Assembly: GCA_903880095.1 (NCBI GenBank)
Contig: CAIRNX010000010.1
Span: 1 to 64,000 of the forward strand
Source of the DNA: an uncultured Micrococcales bacterium
Lineage (GTDB): Bacteria > Actinomycetota > Actinomycetes > Actinomycetales > Microbacteriaceae
Length of the DNA: 64,000 nt
Reading direction: 5' to 3'
The notes below the pieces were generated by a model. It saw nothing but the letters and a program-made list of their open reading frames with translations. It was not told where the DNA came from and did no database searches. A program made the translations under genes and the position numbers. Below are positions 53,201 to 61,221 of this stretch, piece after piece. The number at the start of each line of letters is the position of its first letter. Position 1 is the first letter of the stretch.

Positions 53201-53883
53201 GCGATCACCCGTTAAGTGGTCGCGAGTCCCAGCTGGTGAGTAACTCAGATTTTTCTATTGGCGTTTACCTTGCGAAAGAAAAGTCAGAAATCAAGGATGG
53301 CGAAACAGTCACCCTGGCCGGCTTGATCACAGGTATCCAGAACCGTGTTGGTAAGAATTCTGGCAACCCATATGCCAACGTGACGATTGAAGACTTCGAT
53401 GGCGAAATCACATTTATGCTTTCTGGCAAGAACTTTCAAGAAGTCGGGCCAACACTCAGTAACGATCTTGTCGTGAGTGTTCGCGGTCGAGTCAGTGAGC
53501 GAGACGAAGGTCGAACCATCAACCTCTACAGCCTCTCGGTGCTGGAGGCTCCGGCCGATAACGAAAACCTCGTCTTGAAGCTTCGTCTTGATGAGAAAGA
53601 GGCGACTCGCGGGGTGCTGCAGGCTTTAAACGGAGTGCTTGCCTCGCACCCGGGCGAGAGTGAAGTCGTTATTTACTTGACCGGTACCGGTTCACCCAAG
53701 CCTTTTGCGCTGCCAGTGAGGGTCAAGGTTTCGAACCAGTTGTTCGCCGAGATTAAGTTCTTGCTCGGTATGAACTGCATCATGACCGAGAAGGCGCTTC
53801 GAGAGACCTTAGTCGAGGATCTCGCCGAGACCGACGAAGTTGCGTTGGTGGTAGAGGAGTCCACCCTTCTCGGCACCGACTAG
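50269..53883 (+). CDS. dnaE: DNA polymerase III alpha subunit
   Basis: PHP ([19 protein letters not shown]), [52 protein letters not shown]. Confidence 0.97.
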   Translation: [1204 protein letters not shown]

Positions 53884-54315
53884 TCCTTCGATTACGTCGA
53901 CAATGACAACGGCGTTCGATTCGACGTCGTGAAGTTCACGAATCTTGCCAATAAGCACGGCTGAGGCATCGTTGAAGATCGGCAGCCCGTGCGGCCCGGT
54001 TGCCCAGTCTTGGCCTTCGAAACGGTGCTCTTTCGGCCCCGCCAATTTGCGGGCAAGTTCGACGTCTTCTGCGCCGAGGGTGTGAACGGCAACGTAGCCG
54101 CGCTGGCAGAGCGCCGGCCAAGACGAGGCTCCTCTGGCCACGTTGAAGGTTAGAAGCGGCGGGTTAGCACCTAGTGAGGTCATCGAGGTAGCCGTGAACC
54201 CAACTGGCTTCTTTTCGGAGTCAAGCATGGTGATGATTGCAACGCCTGATGCGTGTCTGCGGAATGTCGCTTTCAGAGCTTCGGTTGGGTCGCTCTCAAG
54301 CGAAAAGTTTGTCAT
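53809..54315 (-). CDS. Flavin reductase family protein
   Basis: FRRHASGVAIITMLDSEKKPVGFTATSMTSLGANPPLLTFNVARGASS; start MTNFSLES at 54315; 3' end overlaps dnaE by 75 nt. Confidence 0.88.
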   Translation of the reverse strand: MTNFSLESDPTEALKATFRRHASGVAIITMLDSEKKPVGFTATSMTSLGANPPLLTFNVARGASSWPALCQRGYVAVHTLGAEDVELARKLAGPKEHRFEGQDWATGPHGLPIFNDASAVLIGKIRELHDVESNAVVIVDVIEGLVGAEKGGLLYHQRNFVGLGEILD

Positions 54316-54355
54316 GTTTGCAAGTTTAGAATTGCATTTGTTCAGAAGGGTGCAG

Positions 54356-55675
54356 ATGCGCAGGATTGACCTTCGAGGCGAGAGCCTCGATTCACGAAAT
54401 GTGAACCAGAAACTTCCGCGCGCGCTGCAAAACATCGACGCGGTTTTAGAGTCCGTCTTGCCCATCATCGACGACGTTCGCACCAGGGGGGAGGTGGCGC
54501 TAGTCGAGCTGGCCAATCGATTCGATGGTGTCGACCCTCGACCGATTCGCGTTTCGCAGCAAGAACTCGATGCCGCCCTCGCCAACCTGTCTAAGGGGCT
54601 CAGGTCGAGCATTGAGATTGCTATCGACCGAGTGCGCAAGGTTTCTGAAGCCAATCTGCCTCAAGACACGTCAACCAGCCTCGGCGATGGTGCGGTGGTT
54701 GACCAGCGTTGGTTAGCGGTTGATTCGGTCGGCCTTTATGTGCCGGGCGGCAAAGCGGTCTACCCCTCAAGCGTTGTCATGAATGTTGTGCCCGCGCAGG
54801 TAGCCGGCGTTTCACGACTTGCCATGGTTACGCCTCCTCAAAAAGCTTTCGGTGGTCGCCCGCACCCCACAGTATTGGCGACAGCTGCGCTCCTTGGGCT
54901 CACCGAGGTTTACGCCATGGGAGGGCCCGCGGCTATTGCTGCCCTTGCCCACGGGGTGCCAGACATTGGTCTCGAACCTGTGGTTTTGATCACCGGGCCT
55001 GGCAACAACTTTGTTACAGCTGCGAAGCGAGCTCTTCGTGGGGTCGTAGGTATCGACTCGGAGGCTGGTGCCACCGAGATTATGGTCGTTGCAGATGCCT
55101 CAGCAAATGCCGCTTTTGTCGCTGCCGATCTAATCAGTCAGGCTGAACACGACGAGTCAGCAGCGGGCGTCCTGGTTTCTGATTCTGAGCAACTGCTCGA
55201 TGCTGTTGCAATTGAGTTAGAGGCACAAAAGTTGAATGCCCGTCACGCTGGTCGAATTGATGTAGCGCTAGAGGGTCAGCAGTCGGCTCTAGTTCTTGTT
55301 GACGATCTTTCTTCGGCTTTTGCGGTGGCAAATGCATACGCAACCGAGCACCTCGAGCTTCACGTTGCCGATTTGCCTGCCGCACTCTCGGCGATAAAGA
55401 ACGCAGGTGCCATTTTTGCAGGGGAATACTCGCCCGTAAGTCTTGGCGACTACATGGCTGGTTCCAATCACGTGCTACCAACCTCACAGCAGGCCAAATT
55501 TGGCTCAGGTCTGGGCGTGCACAGCTTTTTACGAGCTCAGCAAGTGATTCGCTATACCGAGTCTGCGTTGGCTCAAATCGCCGCAGAAATCGACCTGCTT
55601 GCAACCGAAGAAGGCCTGCCAGCGCACGGTGCCGCGGTGTTGATTCGCGACGCAAAACACCGACACGCCGAGTAA
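54356..55675 (+). CDS. hisD: Histidinol dehydrogenase
   Basis: LYVPGGKAVYPSSVVMNVVPA, GPGNNFVTAAKRALRG, GDYMAGSNHVLPTSQQAKFGSGL; start ATG 54356 (MRRIDLRGE). Confidence 0.95.
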   Translation: MRRIDLRGESLDSRNVNQKLPRALQNIDAVLESVLPIIDDVRTRGEVALVELANRFDGVDPRPIRVSQQELDAALANLSKGLRSSIEIAIDRVRKVSEANLPQDTSTSLGDGAVVDQRWLAVDSVGLYVPGGKAVYPSSVVMNVVPAQVAGVSRLAMVTPPQKAFGGRPHPTVLATAALLGLTEVYAMGGPAAIAALAHGVPDIGLEPVVLITGPGNNFVTAAKRALRGVVGIDSEAGATEIMVVADASANAAFVAADLISQAEHDESAAGVLVSDSEQLLDAVAIELEAQKLNARHAGRIDVALEGQQSALVLVDDLSSAFAVANAYATEHLELHVADLPAALSAIKNAGAIFAGEYSPVSLGDYMAGSNHVLPTSQQAKFGSGLGVHSFLRAQQVIRYTESALAQIAAEIDLLATEEGLPAHGAAVLIRDAKHRHAE

Positions 55676-55704
55676 GGCACAAATTTGCAAAAAACTGCCC
55701 TAAA

Positions 55705-55751
55705 CCACAAGATATAGGGACTGCAACACCAAAATAACCCACATATAGGGC
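55705..55751 (+). promoter_or_regulatory. Tandem NrdR boxes
   Basis: ccacaagatataggga (55705-55720) and aacccacatatagggc (55736-55751), 31 bp apart, upstream of nrdR. Confidence 0.7.
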
Positions 55752-55788
55752 TTTTGGTCGTAGTCATGTGATGAAGGGAGCCTGAAGA

Positions 55789-56253
55789 ATGCACTGTCCG
55801 TTCTGCAAAAACCCCGACTCACGTGTAACCGATTCGAGAACCTCCGACGATGGATCATCGATCCGCCGTAGGCGCCAGTGCCCCGAATGCGGCATGCGTT
55901 TCAGTACCTCTGAAACCGCATCGCTCACCGTGGTAAAGCGAAGTGGAGTCATCGAGCCATTTAGCCGAAGCAAAATCGTGAATGGTGTGCGAAAGGCCTG
56001 CCAGGGCAGACCGGTTGAAGAAGCCGATCTAGCGTTGCTTGCCCAGACCGTGGAAAACACGGTCCGCGCCACTGGAGCGTCACAGATCGAGGCGAACGAA
56101 ATCGGTTTAGCAATACTCGAACCGCTTCGAAAGCTTGATGAAGTCGCATTTATGCGTTTCGCGAGTGTCTACCAGGGTTGGGAATCCCTGGATGACTTCG
56201 AGGCGGCAATCAACGTCTTGCGAGCAAGCAACGAAGCAACAGCAGATTTTTAA
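55789..56253 (+). CDS. nrdR: Transcriptional repressor NrdR
   Basis: [42 protein letters not shown] Zn ribbon plus ATP cone. Confidence 0.97.
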   Translation: MHCPFCKNPDSRVTDSRTSDDGSSIRRRRQCPECGMRFSTSETASLTVVKRSGVIEPFSRSKIVNGVRKACQGRPVEEADLALLAQTVENTVRATGASQIEANEIGLAILEPLRKLDEVAFMRFASVYQGWESLDDFEAAINVLRASNEATADF

Positions 56254-56279
56254 AAAAGTAACTACGAAAGGCAAGAAAA

Positions 56280-59126
56280 ATGACTGATACGTCATCGTTC
56301 ACCCAGCACAACACTGGGAACGGCGCGGGACTAACCATCAACCGCATCTACACCACCCCCGGTGTGCACCCTTACGACCTAGTCAACTGGGAGACCCGCG
56401 ACGTCGTCCAGACCAACTGGAAGAACGGCGAGGTAATCTTCGAGCAGCGCGGCGTGGAGTTCCCGGAGTTCTGGAGCATCAACGCTTCGACCATCGTGAC
56501 CACCAAGTACTTCCGTGGCGCCGTTGGCACCCCTGAACGTGAGTTCAGCCTTCGCCAGCTAATCGACCGGGTTGCCCTTACCTACACCCAGGCTGGCCGC
56601 GACCACGGTTATTTTGCAAGTGAAGACGACGCCACCATCTTCGAGCACGAACTAACCCACATGCTTTTGAACCAGATCTTTGCGTTCAACTCGCCAGTAT
56701 GGTTCAACGTCGGTACCAAGAGCCCGCAGCAGGTTTCTGCTTGCTTCATTCTTTCGGTTGACGACTCGATGGACTCGATTCTCAACTGGTACCGCGAAGA
56801 AGGCCTAATCTTCAAGGGCGGCTCAGGCGCAGGTCTAAACCTCTCGCGTATCCGTTCGTCTAAGGAGCTTCTAAAGAACTCTGGTGGCTCGGCCTCAGGC
56901 CCTGTTTCGTTCATGCGCGGTGCAGATGCCTCGGCAGGAACCATCAAGTCTGGCGGCGCAACCCGTCGCGCAGCAAAGATGGTTGTTCTAGACATCGACC
57001 ACCCAGACATCGAAGAGTTCGTCGAGACCAAGGCCAGCGAAGAGAAGAAGATCCGAGTTCTCCGCGACGCAGGCTTCGACATGGAGCTCGGTGGCAAAGA
57101 CATCAACTCTGTTCAGTACCAGAATGCCAACAACTCGGTTCGTGTAAACCGCGAGTTCATGGAGGCTTACGAGAACGGCAGCAAGTTCGGACTTCGTGCC
57201 CGCACCACCGGCGAAGTTATCGAAGAAGTTGACGCTCGCGAATTGTTCCGCAAGGTAGCAGTAGCTGCCTGGGAGTGCGCCGACCCTGGCATTCAGTACG
57301 ACGACATCATCAACGACTGGCACACCTCGCCTGAGTCGGGTCGCATCACCGGTTCGAACCCATGCTCGGAGTACATGCACCTCGACAACTCGTCATGCAA
57401 CCTTGCAAGCTTGAACCTGCTCAAGTTCCTTAACCCAGACGGCTCGTTCGACTCAGAGACTTTCTCTCGTGCCAACGAACTAATCTTCACCGCGATGGAC
57501 ATCTCAATCTGCTTCGCAGACTTCCCAACCGAGAAGATTGGCGAGACCACTCGCAACTTCCGTCAGTTGGGTATCGGCTACGCAAACCTTGGTGCATTGC
57601 TCATGGCAATCGGCGTTCCTTACGACAGCCGCGAAGGTTTCGCACTGGCCGCAAGCATCACCTCGCTAATGACCGCTGCTTCATACCGTCGCTCGGCTGA
57701 ACTTGCCGGCGTAGTTGGCCCTTACAACGGCTACGCACTCAACAAGGCCGGCCACGACCGCGTAATGGCAAAGCACGAGGCAGCAAACGCTGTAGTTGTT
57801 CCTGTCAGCCAGATCGACGCAGAGGTTCACGAAGCGGCAACCCGCGAGTGGGCACTAAACACCGAGATTGGTTCACGCAACGGCTGGCGTAACTCGCAGG
57901 CCTCGCTGCTTGCACCTACCGGCACCATCGGTTTCATGATGGACTGCGACACCACGGGTATCGAGCCTGACTTCTCACTAGTGAAGTACAAGAAGCTCTC
58001 GACCGGTGGTTCGATGCAGATCGTCAACCAGACGATCCCGTTCGCACTGCACCGCTTGGGCTACTCGCAGGAGACCATCGAGGCAATCATCGACCACATC
58101 AGCCAGCACGGCCACGTGGTTGACGCCCCGGGTCTAAAGCAGGAGCACTACGCCATCTTCGACACCGCCGTTGGTATCCGTGCAATCGAGCCAATGGGCC
58201 ACGTTCGCATGATGGCAGCTGTTCAGCCGTTCCTTTCGGGTGCAATCTCGAAGACCGTGAACATGCCAGAAACTGCAACCGTAGAAGAGATCGAAGATGT
58301 CTACTACCAGGGCTGGAAGCTTGGACTAAAGGCCCTAGCTATCTACCGCGACAACTGCAAGGTTGGTCAGCCACTTAGCGACGCCAAGGCAAAGACCGAA
58401 GCAAAGCCTGCTGCAGCCGCAGCTGAGCCTGCCGGTCTTTCGCACCCGGTTCGCAAGCGTCTGCCTAAGTCGCGAGCATCGTCGACCACCTCGTTCACCG
58501 TTGGTGGCGCAGAGGGTTACATGACCGCCAGCAGCTACCCAGACGGTCAGCTCGGCGAAGTCTTCTTGAAGCTCGGCAAGCAGGGTTCGACCCTCGCCGG
58601 TGTGATGGATGCCTTCTCGATCGCCATCTCAATCGGTCTGCAGTACGGTGTTCCGCTAGAGACCTACGTCAAGAAGTTCACCAACGTGAACTTTGAGCCT
58701 GCTGGTCTAACCGACGATGCCGATATCCGTATGGCCAAGTCACTGATGGACTACATCTTCCGTCGACTAGCACTCGACTACCTACCGTTCGACACCCGCG
58801 CAGCGCTTGGCATTCACAGCGCCTCGGAGCGTTCGGCAGCGTTGGACGCAGCTGGTGGCTACCCACCGGTTGTCGAGATCTCTTCGACCCCGGTTGTTGA
58901 AGAGGCAGTTGCCGAAGTTGAGGCAATCGTTGAGGTTTCGGCTCCGGTCGAAGTAACCCTCACCGTCGAGCCAAAGCGCGAGGTTCACTCTTCGGCTGAG
59001 CTGTTCGAGTTGCTTCAGGGCAAAGAATCAGATGCTCCACTGTGCTTCAGCTGTGGCATCAAGATGCGCCCATCTGGCTCGTGCCACGTCTGCGAAGGCT
59101 GTGGTTCGACGAGCGGTTGCAGCTAA
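56280..59126 (+). CDS. nrdJ: Adenosylcobalamin-dependent (class II) ribonucleoside-diphosphate reductase
   Basis: FNSPVWFNVGTKSPQQVSACFIL, GSNPCSEYMHLDNSSCNLASLNL, C-terminal CFSCGIKMRPSGSCHVCEGCGSTSGCS. Confidence 0.95.
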   Translation: MTDTSSFTQHNTGNGAGLTINRIYTTPGVHPYDLVNWETRDVVQTNWKNGEVIFEQRGVEFPEFWSINASTIVTTKYFRGAVGTPEREFSLRQLIDRVALTYTQAGRDHGYFASEDDATIFEHELTHMLLNQIFAFNSPVWFNVGTKSPQQVSACFILSVDDSMDSILNWYREEGLIFKGGSGAGLNLSRIRSSKELLKNSGGSASGPVSFMRGADASAGTIKSGGATRRAAKMVVLDIDHPDIEEFVETKASEEKKIRVLRDAGFDMELGGKDINSVQYQNANNSVRVNREFMEAYENGSKFGLRARTTGEVIEEVDARELFRKVAVAAWECADPGIQYDDIINDWHTSPESGRITGSNPCSEYMHLDNSSCNLASLNLLKFLNPDGSFDSETFSRANELIFTAMDISICFADFPTEKIGETTRNFRQLGIGYANLGALLMAIGVPYDSREGFALAASITSLMTAASYRRSAELAGVVGPYNGYALNKAGHDRVMAKHEAANAVVVPVSQIDAEVHEAATREWALNTEIGSRNGWRNSQASLLAPTGTIGFMMDCDTTGIEPDFSLVKYKKLSTGGSMQIVNQTIPFALHRLGYSQETIEAIIDHISQHGHVVDAPGLKQEHYAIFDTAVGIRAIEPMGHVRMMAAVQPFLSGAISKTVNMPETATVEEIEDVYYQGWKLGLKALAIYRDNCKVGQPLSDAKAKTEAKPAAAAAEPAGLSHPVRKRLPKSRASSTTSFTVGGAEGYMTASSYPDGQLGEVFLKLGKQGSTLAGVMDAFSIAISIGLQYGVPLETYVKKFTNVNFEPAGLTDDADIRMAKSLMDYIFRRLALDYLPFDTRAALGIHSASERSAALDAAGGYPPVVEISSTPVVEEAVAEVEAIVEVSAPVEVTLTVEPKREVHSSAELFELLQGKESDAPLCFSCGIKMRPSGSCHVCEGCGSTSGCS

Positions 59127-59138
59127 ACCGTAGAGCAT

Positions 59139-59175
59139 CGAAAGGGCCGACACCTTCTGGGTGTCGGCCCTTTCG
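59139..59175 (+). terminator. Intrinsic terminator after nrdJ
   Basis: cgaaagggccgacacc-ttctg-ggtgtcggccctttcg: perfect 16-bp stem. Confidence 0.85.
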
Positions 59176-59203
59176 CTTTAGTGCCTTCGGGTAGCCTTGA
59201 GGA

Positions 59204-60223
59204 GTGCTTTACACACTGATCCTTCGCATATTTTTCGTGCGCTTCAAGCCCGAGTCGATTCACCATTTCGTGGTTGCCGGCGTTCGTTTTGCCAGCGCTA
59301 TCGGTGTTCTTCGACTCTTGAGGCTCAACGCCAAGCAAACCAAGCCGATCGAAGCCTTCGGCTTGAAATTCAACGGCCCATTCGGCTTGGCCGCAGGTTT
59401 CGACAAAAATGCGATCGCAATTAAGGCTCTGGGTGAGCTCGGTTTCTCGCACGTTGAAGTGGGCACTGTTACCGCTCTCGCGCAGCCGGGCAACCCCAAG
59501 CCACGCCTTTTCAGGTTGCTCGACGACCGAGCCCTAATCAATCGCATGGGCTTTAACAATGAGGGTGCAGAGGCCGTTGCAAAGCGTCTAAAGGCACTTC
59601 GAGCTAAAAACCTTAGGCACCTGCCCGTTATCGGCATCAACATTGGCAAGAGCAAGGTAACTCCTGTCGAAAAGGCCGCCGATGACTATCGCACGAGCGC
59701 AAAATTGCTAAGCCCATACGCCGATTACCTGGCCGTGAACGTGTCGTCACCCAACACTCCTGGTCTGCGCTCACTGCAGTCGGTAGAGGCGCTGGAGCCG
59801 ATTTTGGCGGCCGTTTTGGCCGAGAGTGGTTCGAAGCCGGTTCTCGTAAAAATCGCCCCAGATTTGGCCGATGAAGACATAATCGCCGTGGCCGACCTTG
59901 CAAAACGACTGAGACTTGCTGGCGTGATTGCCACCAACACGACTATTTCGCGGGCGAACCTAAAAACTGACGCCGCAAAGGTGGCGGAATGCGGCGACGG
60001 CGGGCTCTCTGGCGCACCACTAAAGGCTAGATCTCTCGAGGTTTTGAACCTCTTGAATGCGCACGCCGGCGACTTTCTGGCAATAGTTTCTGTCGGGGGA
60101 GTGGAAAGCCCAGAAGAGGCTCAAGAAAGAATTAAAGCCGGCGCAACCCTGGTTCAGGGCTACACCGGCTTCATCTACCGCGGGCCATTTTGGGCTCGCC
60201 GCATAAACCGTTTCGTTCGCTAG
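59204..60223 (+). CDS. pyrD: Quinone-dependent (class 2) dihydroorotate dehydrogenase
   Basis: GLKFNGPFGLAAGFDKNAIAIKALGELGFSHVEVGTVTALAQPGNPKPRLFRL, NVSSPNTPGLRSLQ. Confidence 0.94.
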   Translation: MLYTLILRIFFVRFKPESIHHFVVAGVRFASAIGVLRLLRLNAKQTKPIEAFGLKFNGPFGLAAGFDKNAIAIKALGELGFSHVEVGTVTALAQPGNPKPRLFRLLDDRALINRMGFNNEGAEAVAKRLKALRAKNLRHLPVIGINIGKSKVTPVEKAADDYRTSAKLLSPYADYLAVNVSSPNTPGLRSLQSVEALEPILAAVLAESGSKPVLVKIAPDLADEDIIAVADLAKRLRLAGVIATNTTISRANLKTDAAKVAECGDGGLSGAPLKARSLEVLNLLNAHAGDFLAIVSVGGVESPEEAQERIKAGATLVQGYTGFIYRGPFWARRINRFVR

Positions 60224-61221
60224 ACCAAGCGGGTCTCTGGCGCGGTCGTTAGTGCAGCATCGGTTTCGGCGATAGGAAGCGTAATCTCGTCGATCTTTGC
60301 CATAACGTCTGCCGAAAGCTTCACGCCAGCCGCCGCGATATTTGAGGCAATTTGGTCTGGCCGACTAGCGCCGACAATCGCAGAAGCAACATTCTTGTTT
60401 TGCAACACCCATGCGAGTGCCAGCTGTGCCATGGTAAGGCCAAGGTCGTCGGCGATAGGCTTCAACTGCTGAACACGAGTCAAAACCTCGTCGTTTAGCT
60501 TTTCGCGAATAAACCTGCCAGCGGCTTCGTCGGCGGCACGCGAATCGGCCGGAACCGGCTGGCCCGGTAGGTATTTACCAGTCAGAATGCCCTGCGCCAT
60601 CGGCGACCAAACAATCTGTGAAACACCGAGTTCTTCAGACTTAGGAATCACCTTGTCTTCGATTACTCGCCAGAGCATCGAATACTGAGGTTGGCTCGAA
60701 ATTAGCTGAAAGCCCAATTCTTTTGAAAGCTTGTGTCCGGCTTCAATCTGCTCAGCTGTCCACTCAGAAACACCGATGTAGAGTGCTTTACCCGCGCGAA
60801 CGATGTCGGCGAAGGCTTGCATGGTCTCTTCGAGCGGGGTTTCAACGTCGTAGCGGTGAGCTTGGTAAAGGTCGACGTAGTCGAGGTTCAAGCGCTTTAG
60901 CGAGCCGTTTATTGACTCCATTATGTGCTTGCGCGAAAGACCGGTGTCGTTTGGCATGCGCTCAGCCACCGGCCAATAAACCTTGGTGAAAACCTCGATA
61001 CCCTCTCGTCGCTGGCCAGCAAGCGCCTTGCCAAGAACGGTCTCGGCGGCCTGGTTTGCGTAAACATCAGCGGTGTCGAAAGACGTGATTCCTCCGTCCA
61101 GAGCCGCGTGGACGGTCGCGATTGCGGCCGAGTCATCAACCTGCATGGCATGAGTCAACCAGTTGCCGTAGGTGAGTTCAGAGATTTTAAAGCCAGAGTT
61201 TCCGAGGTAGCGATATTCCAT
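60220..61221 (-). CDS. Aldo/keto reductase (voltage-gated K+ channel beta-subunit-like)
   Basis: MEYRYLGNSGFKISELTYGNWLT, GITSFDTADVYANQAAETVLGKAL, DLYQAHRYDVETPLEETMQAFADIVRAGKALYIGVSEW. Confidence 0.9.
   Translation of the reverse strand: MEYRYLGNSGFKISELTYGNWLTHAMQVDDSAAIATVHAALDGGITSFDTADVYANQAAETVLGKALAGQRREGIEVFTKVYWPVAERMPNDTGLSRKHIMESINGSLKRLNLDYVDLYQAHRYDVETPLEETMQAFADIVRAGKALYIGVSEWTAEQIEAGHKLSKELGFQLISSQPQYSMLWRVIEDKVIPKSEELGVSQIVWSPMAQGILTGKYLPGQPVPADSRAADEAAGRFIREKLNDEVLTRVQQLKPIADDLGLTMAQLALAWVLQNKNVASAIVGASRPDQIASNIAAAGVKLSADVMAKIDEITLPIAETDAALTTAPETRLV

Noticed and set aside
52678-53208. 176-aa minus-strand ORF inside dnaE
   Set aside because: Antisense to conserved dnaE sequence with no domain signature.
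54143-54355. N-terminal extension of hisD
   Set aside because: Antisense to the flavin reductase; hisD starts at ATG 54356 after the divergent promoter gap.
55134-55742. 202-aa minus-strand ORF
   Set aside because: Antisense to hisD, Arg/Gln-rich nonsense-like composition, and spans the NrdR box region.
55676-55788. Cobalamin riboswitch before nrdR-nrdJ
   Set aside because: Gap is only 113 bp and largely occupied by NrdR boxes; no riboswitch-like core seen.
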